A DNA stretch of 64,000 bases from Arthrobacter sp. UKPF54-2 (GCF_007858535.1 NZ_CP040174.1:2108001-2172000); one strand, 5' to 3'; shown: positions 16,757 to 25,628, numbered from the stretch's first letter. Program-made: numbers and translations. Notes: generated by a model not told the origin, from the letters alone.

Positions 16757-17098
16757 CTACTGCGAGGCGGTCAGGACGTAGCCGGAGGAGCGTACGGCTT
16801 CGGCCACTGCGAGCGGGTCCGCGGTGCCATCGACGTTCAGCCGCGACGTGCCGCCCGGGACCAGATCCACTGTTGCGGACTTGACCCCCCGCACGCTCGA
16901 AACGGCCTGTTCCACGGTCTGAACGCAGTGTCCGCAGGTCAGCCCTTCCAAGGCGAACTGGGATCCGGAGACGGGAGCCGCCGGGTGTTCCGCGGCCGGG
17001 GCCGCCGTCGTTTGGGCGGCAGGCGAGCAGCAGCTGCAGGCGTGCTGCGCTGTGGAGGCGAGGGGGAGTTGGGTTCGTGTTTCGGGTGTTCCGCACAT
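16757..17098 (-). CDS. Copper chaperone-like protein with HMA domain
   Basis: This 113-aa protein has an N-terminal Cys cluster (ACSCCSP, residues 19-25), a Pro/Ala linker, then an HMA domain: FALEGLTCGHCVQTVEQAVSSV with the metal-binding CxxC, and SSGYVLTA at the end. It is CopZ-like with an extra CxCC motif, which could bind additional Cu(I). ATG 17098 is chosen (AGAGGA 8 nt upstream; relatives start M-C-G). It is transcribed leftward from a promoter whose spacer contains a perfect copper-box-like palindrome, so copper-responsive control is likely. Confidence 0.88.
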   Translation of the reverse strand: MCGTPETRTQLPLASTAQHACSCCSPAAQTTAAPAAEHPAAPVSGSQFALEGLTCGHCVQTVEQAVSSVRGVKSATVDLVPGGTSRLNVDGTADPLAVAEAVRSSGYVLTASQ

Positions 17099-17196
17099 GT
17101 CAGTTTTCCTCTGAAGCAGGGGTAGGAAAGGGCTGTTGCGGTTGAACGGCTGTAACGGCCTGGGCCTGGACAAACCACGTCACTGGCAACACCGAA

Positions 17197-17225
17197 ACAA
17201 TACCCCTTAGGGGTATGCGTGGCAA
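17197..17225 (-). promoter_or_regulatory. Copper-box (CsoR-type) palindrome in the copper-chaperone promoter
   Basis: On the complement, TTGCCA and TATTGT are separated by 17 nt, a good sigma-70-type promoter. The palindrome ATACCCC-TTA-GGGGTAT (17200-17216) overlaps the -10 and most of the spacer. G/C-tract palindromes of this form are typical CsoR operators in actinobacteria. A regulator bound here would block RNA polymerase until copper releases it. The regulator gene is not in the window. Confidence 0.75.
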
Positions 17226-17319
17226 TGGTTGGCACCCCGCCGAGCGGCTGGTCCGGCTCGTCGGTGCCTGGGGTCCTAAGGCTCTAGCCGGCGCCTGCCC
17301 CGGCGGCAACACTCGGGGT

Positions 17320-17583
17320 ATGAGCAATCGGCCCGAGCCGCGGCAGTATGTGCCCCCGGGGTCGAGCAGGCCCTGGGTGCAGGCCCTGCTCACCGTCCTC
17401 ATCGCCGGCGCTGCCGTATATCTGGTCACCAACCACTGGCTCCATATCCTGGATGCCCTGCCGTACCTGTGGGTGGTGCTCATGATGGGCATGCACCTGT
17501 TCATGCACGGCGGCCACGGGGGCCACGGCGGGCACGGCGGCAGCCGGCCCGGGGCCGGGGGAGGGGGCGGGCATGTCCACTGA
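17320..17583 (+). CDS. DUF2933 small membrane protein with Gly/His tail
   Basis: This 87-aa protein has hydrophobic segments at about residues 22-38 (LLTVLIAGAAVYLVTNHW) and 44-59 (LPYLWVVLMMGMHLFMH). The tail is HGGHGGHGGHGGSRPGAGGG and ends HVH. The P-Y-L-x-x-x-L-M-x-x-x-H-L-F-M-H-G-G-H-G-x-H pattern is diagnostic of DUF2933. These proteins occur next to methyltransferase and copper genes; function is unknown. It overlaps the next gene by 11 nt, so the two are co-translated. Confidence 0.85.
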   Translation: MSNRPEPRQYVPPGSSRPWVQALLTVLIAGAAVYLVTNHWLHILDALPYLWVVLMMGMHLFMHGGHGGHGGHGGSRPGAGGGGGHVH

Positions 17584-18238
17584 TTTCGGCTATGACCTGT
17601 GGTGGCTGGTGATCATCAACTCGGCGGTGTTCATAATCTTCGCGTTCAGTTTCGTCCGACCCAGAACGAAACTGGATTGGCGGGCCCTAGGCGGGTTTTC
17701 CGCGTTCATCGTCGCTCTTTTTACCGAGATGTATGGCTTTCCGCTGACGATCTATCTGCTCTCGGGATGGCTGGGGAACCGGATCCCGGGCGTGGATCTT
17801 CTGAACCACAATTCGGGGCATTTGTGGCAGGACCTGACCGGCTGGCAGGGGGATCCGCACCTGAGCCCGCTGCACCTGCTCAGCAACGTGTTGATCGCGG
17901 CAGGGTTCATCCTGCTGTACCGGTCCTGGCAGGTCCTATTCGCAGCCCAGCGGGACCGCCACCTGGCGGCCACAGGCCCTTACGCCAGGATGCGGCATCC
18001 GCAGTACGCGGGTTTCCTGATCATCATGGCCGGGTTCCTGCTGCAGTGGCCAACGCTGCTGACCCTGGTGATGTTCCCGGTTCTGGTCGTCGTGTACCTG
18101 CGTCTGGCCCGGAAGGAAGAACATCTGATGGAGGCCGAGTTCGGTGAAGCCTATGCCGCCTACCGGCGGCAGGTCCCCGGATTCATTCCCCGGTTCGGAC
18201 ACCGCCCCGCCGGCACCGGGCAAACGCAGGGGCCGTGA
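17573..18238 (+). CDS. Isoprenylcysteine carboxyl methyltransferase-family membrane protein
   Basis: This 221-aa protein has about five membrane segments. The C-terminal ICMT/PEMT signature is clear: GPYARMRHPQYAGFLIIMAGFLLQWPT (SAM-binding RHPxY), then LARKEEHLMEAEFGEAYAAYRRQVPGFIP, where the EE pair contacts SAM and the acceptor. Prokaryotic members methylate unknown lipids or cysteines. It lies between DUF2933 (11-nt overlap) and an FtsX-type permease (4-nt overlap), so it belongs to a translationally coupled operon. The substrate is unknown. Confidence 0.9.
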   Translation: MSTDFGYDLWWLVIINSAVFIIFAFSFVRPRTKLDWRALGGFSAFIVALFTEMYGFPLTIYLLSGWLGNRIPGVDLLNHNSGHLWQDLTGWQGDPHLSPLHLLSNVLIAAGFILLYRSWQVLFAAQRDRHLAATGPYARMRHPQYAGFLIIMAGFLLQWPTLLTLVMFPVLVVVYLRLARKEEHLMEAEFGEAYAAYRRQVPGFIPRFGHRPAGTGQTQGP

Positions 18239-19368
18239 CGGCAGGACAAGCAGGTGGCTCCATGCTCTTTCTGGCCATAAAGAATCTGGTTCAGGAAAAG
18301 ACCCGGTTGCTGATCAGCGTCGGCGGGGTCGCGTTCAGTGTGCTGCTGATCATGAGCATCCAGGGCCTGTATCAGGGCTGGAGCAACAAAATCGGCGAAT
18401 ACATCCGCACCGTGCCAGCCGACTACTGGATAACCCAGTCCGGCGCGACCGACATGTTCCACACCCCATCCGTGCTGCCCCTGACCGTCCGGGATTTCCT
18501 CACCGGTGTTCCCGGCGTTGCCAGCGCCAAACCGTTCAGTGGCCGAAGGGTCGCGTTCGCGCACAACGGCAAGGACATCAACCTGTACGTCATAGCCGAC
18601 GACACTGAGAATAACGTCGGGGCCCCCGCACGGGTGGTCGAGGGCAAAGGCGTCCCGGACAAGGGCGAGATCATCATCGACCGCGTGGTCGGGCGCAGCG
18701 AGAACATCCGGATCGGCGACACCATTCCGGTCGCCGGGAGGATGCTCAAAGTTTCCGGCTATTCAGAAGGCGGATACATCCTCAGCTTCTCCTTCGCGTT
18801 CGCTACCAAGGAAGACGCAGAGAGCATCCTCCAGCTTCCGGGAGCCACGAACTTCTTCCTCGTCACGGTCAATGAGAGCACCAACGCAGACGACGTTGCG
18901 TCCCGGATCGAAGCAGACCCGGCGGTGGATGCCATCACCAAGGACAGGTTCGTGGAAAACAACACGAACATCGTCCGGGACACCTTCCTGCCCATCATCC
19001 TGGTCCTGCTGCTGATCGGGATCGCCGTGGGCATGACGGTCATCGGCCTGACCATCTTCACCTCGACCATCGAAAAAGCCCGCGAATACGGTGTCCTGAA
19101 GGCCATCGGGGTGAGCAACCGCCAGCTTTACGCCGTCGTGGTCGAACAGGCCGTCACCGCAGCCGTGCTCGGGTATATTGTCGGCGCGGGACTGGCCCTG
19201 GCCGTCAGCGCCGCCGCGGGAATTTATGTCCCGGAGTTCATCACGGAAATTCGCTGGCTCGATGCCGGCTGGATCTTCGCGGTCACCTTGGCCATGGCCT
19301 TGGTGTCCTCGCTGCTGCCGGCCCGCCGGCTGGCCCGCATCGACCCGGCGGAAGTGTTCCGGGCATGA
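18235..19368 (+). CDS. ABC transporter permease, MacB/FtsX type
   Basis: This protein is up to 377 aa. The N-terminal membrane helix (TRLLISVGGVAFSVLLIMSI) is followed by a large extracytoplasmic MacB-PCD-like domain (~residues 50-240). Three C-terminal helices form the FtsX domain: near 258-278 (LPIILVLLLIGIAVGMTVIG), 308-330 and 345-362, ending RRLARIDPAEVFRA. It pairs with the next gene as a mechanotransmission-type exporter or lipoprotein-handling transporter. GTG 18235 overlaps the previous stop; ATG 18262, with AGGTGG before it, may be the real start. Confidence 0.93.
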   Translation: MTAGQAGGSMLFLAIKNLVQEKTRLLISVGGVAFSVLLIMSIQGLYQGWSNKIGEYIRTVPADYWITQSGATDMFHTPSVLPLTVRDFLTGVPGVASAKPFSGRRVAFAHNGKDINLYVIADDTENNVGAPARVVEGKGVPDKGEIIIDRVVGRSENIRIGDTIPVAGRMLKVSGYSEGGYILSFSFAFATKEDAESILQLPGATNFFLVTVNESTNADDVASRIEADPAVDAITKDRFVENNTNIVRDTFLPIILVLLLIGIAVGMTVIGLTIFTSTIEKAREYGVLKAIGVSNRQLYAVVVEQAVTAAVLGYIVGAGLALAVSAAAGIYVPEFITEIRWLDAGWIFAVTLAMALVSSLLPARRLARIDPAEVFRA

Positions 19369-20093
19369 GCGTCGTCTCCGTCGAAGATGTCTCCAAGACC
19401 TTCGGGTCCGGGCACACCGCGGTGACCGCCGTGGACCATGTATCCCTCCACGTTGACGCCGGGGACATTGTGCTCGTCATGGGACCCTCCGGATCTGGAA
19501 AGACGACCCTGCTGTCCATGATCGGCACGCTCATGTCACCCACGACGGGCACGATCCTCATCTCCGGGCACGACACGTCCGCTCTTGGCCCCGCGCAGCT
19601 CTCGCGGTTGCGGCTGAAGGAGTTCGGTTTCGTGTTCCAGACCTTCAACCTGCTCTCGGCGCTCACCGCGGAGGAAAACGTCATGATGCCCCTCATCACG
19701 GCAGGGATGCCCCGCAAGGAGGCTCGGGCCAGAGCCCGGGCTGCGCTCGAACAACTCGAGCTCGGGCACCGGCTGCGGAACCTGCCCCGGGACCTCTCCG
19801 GCGGTGAAAAGCAGCGCGTGGCCATCGCCCGCTCCCTGGCCAATGATCCCCGGCTGATCCTTGCCGACGAGCCCACCGCGAACCTGGACGCGAAGACCGG
19901 ACAGGACGTGACCCTGCTCCTGTGTGAGACGGCGTGCCGGGAGAACAGGGCCGTCATCATCGTCAGCCATGACCAGCGGCTCCGGACGGCCGCGAAAAGG
20001 GTCATCACCATCGAGGACGGACGCCTCACCACGGAAGAGCCCGGGGAACACGACCGGCACTGCCGCATGCACACGCCAGGATCACTGTCATGA
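19365..20093 (+). CDS. ABC transporter ATP-binding protein, MacB/LolD type
   Basis: This 242-aa ATPase has Walker A GPSGSGKTTLL near residue 41, Q-loop FVFQTFNLLSALTAEENV, signature LSGGEKQRVAIARSLAND, Walker B LILADEPTANLD and H-loop IIVSHDQRL. The F-N-L-L-x-x-L-T motif is characteristic of the MacB/LolD/FtsE group that pairs with FtsX-type permeases. ATGA overlaps with both neighbours (19365-19368 and 20090-20093) couple its translation to the permease and the LOG-family gene. The transported substrate is unknown. Confidence 0.96.
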   Translation: MSVVSVEDVSKTFGSGHTAVTAVDHVSLHVDAGDIVLVMGPSGSGKTTLLSMIGTLMSPTTGTILISGHDTSALGPAQLSRLRLKEFGFVFQTFNLLSALTAEENVMMPLITAGMPRKEARARARAALEQLELGHRLRNLPRDLSGGEKQRVAIARSLANDPRLILADEPTANLDAKTGQDVTLLLCETACRENRAVIIVSHDQRLRTAAKRVITIEDGRLTTEEPGEHDRHCRMHTPGSLS

Positions 20094-20767
20094 AGATGAC
20101 TGATGAGGAACTGCTCGCGGCGCTCGCTGACCCGGCCGACGATCCGGCCCGGATGGAAAGGATCAGCACGGAAATCGATGCCGGATTCCGTCTGCTCTCC
20201 GGCCGGCTGGGCAAGGCGGTCGCCGTCTTCGGATCCGCGCGCCCCGGACCGGACGATCCCCGTTACGCAAACGCCCGGACTTTGGGGTCGCGGTTCGCGG
20301 AGGCCGGCTTCGCGGTGATCACCGGGGGAGGGGCGGGCCTGATGGAAGCTGCCAACCGCGGTGCCGCGGAATCCGGGGGCACATCCGTCGGTCTCGGCAT
20401 CGAACTCCCGCACGAACAGCGGCTCAATGCCTACGTGGATGTGTCTATGACCTTCCGGTACTTCTTCGCGCGGAAACTCATGTTTGTCCGGTACGCCTCG
20501 GCCTTCGTGGTCCTTCCCGGCGGATTCGGCACCCTGGATGAACTCTTTGAAGCCCTGACACTCGTGCAGACCGGAAAAATTCATGAATTCCCCGTGGTCC
20601 TGATCGGGACCGGGCACTGGGCCGGCCTCATGGCCTGGATCCGGGACCGGCTCCAGGATCAGGGATTCATCGCTCCCGCTGACATCCAGTTGTTGCGGTG
20701 CACCGACGACGTCGACGAAGCCGTGGAACTGATCCGGCAGTGCCACCTGCGCCAACTCGGCACCTGA
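20090..20767 (+). CDS. TIGR00730/LOG-family Rossmann protein
   Basis: This 225-aa protein shows AVAVFGSARPGPDDPRY, VITGGGAGLMEAANRGA and the family's PGGFGTLDELFE motif, with Arg/Glu residues for nucleotide monophosphate binding. LOG proteins hydrolyse nucleoside 5'-monophosphates (cytokinin-activating type) or act as nucleotide-binding proteins. The N-terminal ~40 residues are an extra helical extension. It is translationally coupled to the ABC ATPase (ATGA), an unusual partner, so a role with the transporter or in nucleotide signalling is possible but unsupported. Confidence 0.92.
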   Translation: MKMTDEELLAALADPADDPARMERISTEIDAGFRLLSGRLGKAVAVFGSARPGPDDPRYANARTLGSRFAEAGFAVITGGGAGLMEAANRGAAESGGTSVGLGIELPHEQRLNAYVDVSMTFRYFFARKLMFVRYASAFVVLPGGFGTLDELFEALTLVQTGKIHEFPVVLIGTGHWAGLMAWIRDRLQDQGFIAPADIQLLRCTDDVDEAVELIRQCHLRQLGT

Positions 20768-20781
20768 ACCCGGTGCGTCCG

Positions 20782-21732
20782 ATGAACGGCCCGGACGCCG
20801 GACGAGGCGCCGCAGGACAGGGCAGGGGAGCGCCGCGCCCGGGAACCATGCTCTGGATTACTGCAGCCTGGGGACTCTGTTTTCTGGCTATCAGGCTGGG
20901 CCTGCAGGACGCTCCGGTCCTGTGGTTCGCGGCCCTCCGGGCACTCATCGCGGCAGCTGCGCTGCTGCTGCTCTGCCTGGTCCAAGGCCGGGGCATGCCA
21001 CGGGGACCCCGGACCTGGACGCTGATCACACTGATGGGGGTCACCAACGTCACGGTTGCCTTCGCCGCCATGTTTGCCGGGACCGCAGGGATGGCCATCG
21101 GCGCCGCCGCAGTCCTGGCGAACGCCCAGCCCCTACTGATTATCCTGCCCGCCTGGTGGATCTACCGGGAGGCCCTGTCGGGCCGGACACTGCTCGGGAT
21201 CACCGCCGGATTCGCCGGCCTACTAGTGGTCGGACTGAGCAGTGGCAGCGGGACTGGAGCCTGGCTGTCCCTGCTCGCCGCCGCAGCCGTCACCGCCGGA
21301 ACCCTGCTCGCCCGGGGCCTGGACAGTACGGACCTGGTCGCCGCCAGCGCCTGGCACTTCCTGATCGGAGGGACCCTGCTCACCGCGATGGCAACCGTCC
21401 GGGAACCGGTTCAGGCGATCAACTGGACCCCGCAGTTCATCATCGTCCTGCTCTTCCTCTCCCTTGTCGGGACGGCCGCAGCCTTCGTGGCCTGGTTTAG
21501 GGAAGCCGCGCACTCCCGCTTGGACCTCCTTACCACTTGGACACTGCTCGTGCCCGTCATTGGCCTCGGCGTCTCGCTGTTCCTCCCCGGGGAACGGCCG
21601 CCCCCGGCGGCAGCGGCCGGCGCTGGACTGGTCCTGGCCTCACTCTGGCTTGTGCTCGGCCAGCCCCGCCACGGCACTGGAAAAGGGCGGGGGACCAAAG
21701 ACTCTGACCCCGCGCACCGCACGGGGCGATAG
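20782..21732 (+). CDS. EamA/DMT-family transporter
   Basis: This 316-aa protein has about ten hydrophobic helices in two EamA repeats. The first helix is MLWITAAWGLCFLAIRLGL, with ALRALIAAAALLLL following. The second repeat contains SAWHFLIGGTLLTA and FVAWFREAAHSRLDLLTTWTLLVPVIG. It lies 14 nt after the LOG gene on the same strand. It probably exports or takes up a small metabolite; the substrate is unknown. ATG 20782 is chosen so that the first helix starts at about residue 22. Confidence 0.88.
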   Translation: MNGPDAGRGAAGQGRGAPRPGTMLWITAAWGLCFLAIRLGLQDAPVLWFAALRALIAAAALLLLCLVQGRGMPRGPRTWTLITLMGVTNVTVAFAAMFAGTAGMAIGAAAVLANAQPLLIILPAWWIYREALSGRTLLGITAGFAGLLVVGLSSGSGTGAWLSLLAAAAVTAGTLLARGLDSTDLVAASAWHFLIGGTLLTAMATVREPVQAINWTPQFIIVLLFLSLVGTAAAFVAWFREAAHSRLDLLTTWTLLVPVIGLGVSLFLPGERPPPAAAAGAGLVLASLWLVLGQPRHGTGKGRGTKDSDPAHRTGR

Positions 21733-21779
21733 TGAACGCAGGGACACCGGTGCATCTGTGCGCAGAGAGGACAACAGCA

Positions 21780-22043
21780 ATGATGTATTGGGACGGGAAC
21801 ATGGGCGTCTGGGGCTACATCCTGATGGGAGTCAGCTTTGTCCTGTTCTGGGGCGCCGTCATCACCGCCATCATCCTCTTCGCCCGCTCGACGGGAGCCG
21901 GAGGCCGCCGATACGAGGCCGGCACACCGGGACCGGGCCTCGCGGAAAACCTGCTCGCCGAACGGTTTGCCCGCGGCGAAATCGACGAAAGCGAATACAC
22001 CGCCCGCCTCACCGTCCTCCGACACGCCCGCGGAGAACGGTGA
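21780..22043 (+). CDS. Small SHOCT-domain membrane protein
   Basis: This 87-aa protein has one hydrophobic segment (ILMGVSFVLFWGAVITAIILF, residues ~12-32), a Gly/Arg linker, and a C-terminal SHOCT motif (LLAERFARGEIDESEYTARL). SHOCT proteins are thought to mediate oligomerisation or membrane-linked interactions. MM starts at 21780/21783. It ends 27 nt before the CsoR-box promoter of the P1B ATPase gene. Confidence 0.88.
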   Translation: MMYWDGNMGVWGYILMGVSFVLFWGAVITAIILFARSTGAGGRRYEAGTPGPGLAENLLAERFARGEIDESEYTARLTVLRHARGER

Positions 22044-22062
22044 AGAACCCTTCTCCACCACC

Positions 22063-22091
22063 TTGACGAATACCCCTAGGGGGTATACGGT
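22063..22091 (+). promoter_or_regulatory. Copper-box (CsoR-type) palindrome in the P1B-ATPase promoter
   Basis: TTGACG (22063-22068) and TACGGT (22086-22091) are 17 nt apart. The perfect palindrome ATACCCC-TAG-GGGGTAT (22070-22086) fills the spacer. This is the same 7-3-7 architecture as at 17200-17216. The two sites differ mainly in the 3-nt centre, so one regulator very likely controls both the chaperone and the exporter. Confidence 0.8.
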
Positions 22092-22200
22092 CTGGGGACC
22101 GGAAGACGTCGTCGCGGGCGGGGCCGCTACGCAGTGAAGGTCCGACAGCTGGTGAGCCGCGCCGCTGTCCTCCTCGGATACCCCTGCGAAAGGACGCACC

Positions 22201-24789
22201 ATGACTTCCGGCCCGAAGCCCGACGGAGCAACGAGCACGCCTCTGAAGAGCACTGTCGTGGAAGTGCGCGGCCTGCACTGGGCAACCTCCAAAGCGGTTG
22301 TTGAACACGTGCTGCTGCAGCGGCCGGGAGTCGCCTCCGTCGACGCGAACCCGGTCGCCCAGACCGCGACCGTGAGCTATGACCCGAGCGTGACCTCCCT
22401 GGAGCAGATTTCCGGGTGGATCCGTGAGTGCGGATACCACTGCCGGGGCGAATCGGTCCCCGACCACATCTGCTACCCGATGGACGAAACAGCCCTCACC
22501 ACCCAGACAAGGCATGACACCGACGGCCATCCGCCGTCCGGGCACGGCCACCCCGGTGCTGCACACCCGCCGGAGCATGTGCACCCGACACCTGATCACC
22601 GGGGAATGCACGCGGGCCGGGCGCCGGAAACCGCGGAACCCCAACACGGCCATGTCCATGCGCCGGCGGAAAGCCACGTCGGCCACGGTGCGGGCCCGAA
22701 CGCCGGGACGACCCGGACCCCGCAGGAGTTGATGGGCCATGGCGGACACCACGGCGGGATGTCGATGGATGACATGGTCAAGGACATGCGCAACCGGTTC
22801 CTCGTAGCGGCGATCCTGTCTGTCGGCGTGACGCTGTTCTCCCCGATGGGCCGGGACATGCTCGGCTTCACCGCACCGACGCCGTTCGGCCTCCGCGACG
22901 ACGTCATGGCCCTCATCCTCTCCCTGCCCGTGATCTTCTACTCCGCCTGGATCTTCTTCGACGGCGCCTACCGGGCTCTGAAGGCCCGCACCTTGGACAT
23001 GATGGTCCTGGTCGCGATCGCGGTAGGCACCGGATGGCTTTACAGCGTCTGGGTTACCTTCACCGGCGGCGGCGAGGTGTTCTACGAAGCCGCCACCGTC
23101 CTGACGTCATTCGTGCTGCTGGGCCACTGGTTCGAAATGCGAGCACGCGGCGGGGCAAACGAGGCCATCCGCACGCTGCTCGAGCTCGCCCCGCCGGTCG
23201 CCGTCGTCATCCGCGACGGGGACACCGTCGAAGTCCCCACCTCCGAAGTCCAGACCGGGGACCTGCTGCTGATCCGGCCGGGATCGAAAATCCCCGTTGA
23301 CGGGGAAGTCGAGGACGGCCAGTCAGAGGTCGATGAGTCCATGGTTACCGGGGAAAGCCTTCCGGTCACCAAGACCAGCGGCTCGGAAGTGATCGGCGCG
23401 TCCATCAACACCACCGGTACGATGCGGGTCCGGGCCACCAAGGTCGGAGCCGACACCGCCCTGGCCCAGATTGTGGCACTCGTCCAGGAAGCCCAGAACT
23501 CCAAGGCGCCAGGCCAGCGGTTGGCCGACCGGGCGGCGTTCTGGCTCGTCCTGGTCGCCCTGGTGGGCGGAACCCTGACCTTCGGAGCCTGGCTCGCCCT
23601 CGGCGCCGGTGTCCAGGCGGCCTTGCTGTTCGCCATCACCGTCGTGGTGATCACCTGCCCCGACGCGCTGGGGCTCGCGACACCGACGGCCATCATGGTT
23701 GGTACTGGCCTCGGCGCGAAACGGGGCGTCCTGTTCAAGAACGCGACGGCCCTGGAAACCTCCGCCCGGATCGACACCGTCGTGATGGACAAAACCGGAA
23801 CCCTGACCAAGGGCGAACCGGAAGTCACCGACGTCGTCGTTGAGGGCATTGACCACAACGAACTCCTAACCCTGGCCGCCGCGGTGGAGCAGGAATCCGA
23901 ACACCCGCTCGCCGCCGCCGTCGTCCGGCATGCCCGGGAACACAGCGCACCCGTCCTAGCCGCCTCGGATTTCCGCAACGTTCCCGGACACGGGGCTGGC
24001 GCCACCGTGGACGGACGCCGGGTGCTGGTCGGCAACCGCAAACTCATGGCGGACGAAGGCATCGACCTCGGACCGTTGGCCGCGGTCCGCGATGAACTGG
24101 CCGCCACCGGCCGGACCGCCGTCCTCGTCGCCGTCGACGGCAAGGCCGCGGCCGTGATCGCCCTGGCGGATGCCGCGAGGGAAACCGCGGCCGCCGCGGT
24201 AGCGGCACTGCATGAGTCGGGGATCGAGATCGTCATGCTCACTGGAGACAACGAGGCGACGGCCCGGAGGATCGCCGGGCAGCTGGGCATCGACTCCGTC
24301 ATCGCCGAGGTGCTACCCGGCGACAAATCAGCGAAGATCGCCGAACTGCAACAGGCCGGGAAGAAAGTCGCCATGGTCGGCGACGGCGTCAACGACGCCC
24401 CCGCCCTGGCCCAGGCCGACCTCGGCATCGCCATCGGCGCCGGCACGGATGTGGCGATCGAAACAGCCGACCTTGTACTGATGCGCTCTGACCCGCTGGA
24501 TGTGCCCATCGCGCTGCGGATCGGCAAAGGCACCCTGCGCAAGATGCGGCAGAACCTCGGCTGGGCCGTGGGGTACAACGCGATAGCCCTGCCGATCGCG
24601 GCAGGGGTCTTCGCCTTCGCCGGCCTCGTCCTGAGCCCCGAGATCGCGGCCCTGTCGATGTCCGGGTCCAGCTTCCTGGTCGCCGTTAACGCCCTTCTGC
24701 TCAAACGGCTCCGGCTGCCCCGGCCGGAAACGCCCGAGGCCACGACGGCGCGTGCTGACCGACCGCTGGCCCCTGCCGGGACCCGCTAG
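22201..24789 (+). CDS. Heavy-metal P1B-type ATPase with CPD motif (copper-exporter-like)
   Basis: This 862-aa protein has an N-terminal HMA fold (residues ~19-75) in which the CxxC loop is replaced (VRGLHWATS). A His/Met-rich linker to ~residue 185 follows ([29 protein letters not shown]), then eight membrane helices. The TGES loop is present ([11 protein letters not shown]), and so are the phosphorylation site DKTGTLT (Asp530), the HP motif SEHPLAA and the GDGVNDAP hinge. The transmembrane metal site is CPD (Cys486-Pro-Asp488), not the CPC of CopA or CPH of CopB. The C-terminal helix motif is [26 protein letters not shown] precedes the ATG. The copper-box promoter argues for copper as substrate, but the ion selectivity of CPD ATPases is not established by sequence. 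Confidence 0.93.
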   Translation: MTSGPKPDGATSTPLKSTVVEVRGLHWATSKAVVEHVLLQRPGVASVDANPVAQTATVSYDPSVTSLEQISGWIRECGYHCRGESVPDHICYPMDETALTTQTRHDTDGHPPSGHGHPGAAHPPEHVHPTPDHRGMHAGRAPETAEPQHGHVHAPAESHVGHGAGPNAGTTRTPQELMGHGGHHGGMSMDDMVKDMRNRFLVAAILSVGVTLFSPMGRDMLGFTAPTPFGLRDDVMALILSLPVIFYSAWIFFDGAYRALKARTLDMMVLVAIAVGTGWLYSVWVTFTGGGEVFYEAATVLTSFVLLGHWFEMRARGGANEAIRTLLELAPPVAVVIRDGDTVEVPTSEVQTGDLLLIRPGSKIPVDGEVEDGQSEVDESMVTGESLPVTKTSGSEVIGASINTTGTMRVRATKVGADTALAQIVALVQEAQNSKAPGQRLADRAAFWLVLVALVGGTLTFGAWLALGAGVQAALLFAITVVVITCPDALGLATPTAIMVGTGLGAKRGVLFKNATALETSARIDTVVMDKTGTLTKGEPEVTDVVVEGIDHNELLTLAAAVEQESEHPLAAAVVRHAREHSAPVLAASDFRNVPGHGAGATVDGRRVLVGNRKLMADEGIDLGPLAAVRDELAATGRTAVLVAVDGKAAAVIALADAARETAAAAVAALHESGIEIVMLTGDNEATARRIAGQLGIDSVIAEVLPGDKSAKIAELQQAGKKVAMVGDGVNDAPALAQADLGIAIGAGTDVAIETADLVLMRSDPLDVPIALRIGKGTLRKMRQNLGWAVGYNAIALPIAAGVFAFAGLVLSPEIAALSMSGSSFLVAVNALLLKRLRLPRPETPEATTARADRPLAPAGTR

Positions 24790-24801
24790 ACGACCACCGC
24801 C

Positions 24802-25529
24802 ATGGACCTGCGTCTCATCTCCCGGGTGTTGTTCCTGCGGGCCGCGTGGCGGCGACGGGACCACTGGGACGCGGCCCGGATCGCTGCCCAACAGGATCAC
24901 GCCCTGGGGGAGCTGCGCCGGGCAACGTACGCGGGCTCTGAGTTCTATCGGCGCCATCACGCGGGCCTGCATGACGCCCCTCTGGACCGCCTGCCGCCCG
25001 TGACAAAGGCGGACCTGATGGAACACTTCGACGAAGCCGTCACCACACCGGGCCTGAGGCTTGCGGAGTTGGAGGACCACCTTCGGGCCCTGACGCAGAG
25101 CGGGGGAGACCCGGGGGTGCCGTGGAAAGGCCGGTGGTGGGCTGCGGCAACGGCCGGAACCACCGGTCGGCGCGGGACCTTCATCTGGGACCGTTCCGAA
25201 TGGGCGACCGTCCTGGCCTCCCGCCGATGGAGGAGACGGTCGCGGCGCTGAACCGGTTCCAGCCCCGGCTCCTTGTGGGCTACGCTTCGGCGCTGAAGCC
25301 CCTCGCCGCTGAGCAGCGCGCCGGACGGCCGCACATCTCACCGGAAGGGGTGATGTCCGCCTCCGAAGTCCTCACCCTGCGCACCGCCGCGGAGCTGGAG
25401 GCCGCGTGGGGGAGCACGCCCTTCGATGCGTATGCCGCCACCGAAACGGCCGGAATCGTCTCCCCCTGTCCCTACCGGAACCGCCACGTTTACGAGGATC
25501 TGCTCATCGTTGAACCAATTGACCAGTGA
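24802..25529 (+). pseudogene. Phenylacetate-CoA ligase-like (PaaK/AMP-binding) pseudogene
   Basis: The first part (24802 to ~25222) encodes an AMP-ligase N-terminus with DRLPPVTKADLMEHFDEAV and WWAAATAGTTGRRGTFIWDRSEW, the substrate-phosphate loop region. The homologous sequence then resumes in another frame, with METVAALNRF-like sequence, LLVGYASALKPLAAEQRAGRP, SASEVLTLR and FDAYAATETAGIVSP, up to TGA near 25529. There is therefore an internal deletion with a frame change near 25222. The C-terminal domain normally following YEDLLIVEP is missing. The lost 3' end coincides with the island's right boundary. Confidence 0.85.
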
Positions 25530-25587
25530 TCCGGACGTGATCCTCCGTGAGCCCACGTGAGGCCAGGTCTAAGCAGCCACAGGTCAG

Positions 25588-25617
25588 AGGCTGATTTCGT
25601 GAGAGCGCGTGAATCAG
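25588..25617. repeat. Inverted repeat just inside the right attachment site
   Basis: GCTGATT and AATCAGC form 7-bp inverted arms around a 16-base centre that contains two CGTG copies. It lies about 12 bp from the right 50-bp repeat. It could be a recombinase arm or accessory site, or a relic hairpin. There is no further support. Confidence 0.3.
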
Positions 25618-25628
25618 CGTGATTCCGA

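Noticed and set aside
12530..25628. Integrase or transposase gene within the island
   Set aside because: All frames above ~60 codons were reviewed and none shows tyrosine or serine recombinase or DDE motifs.
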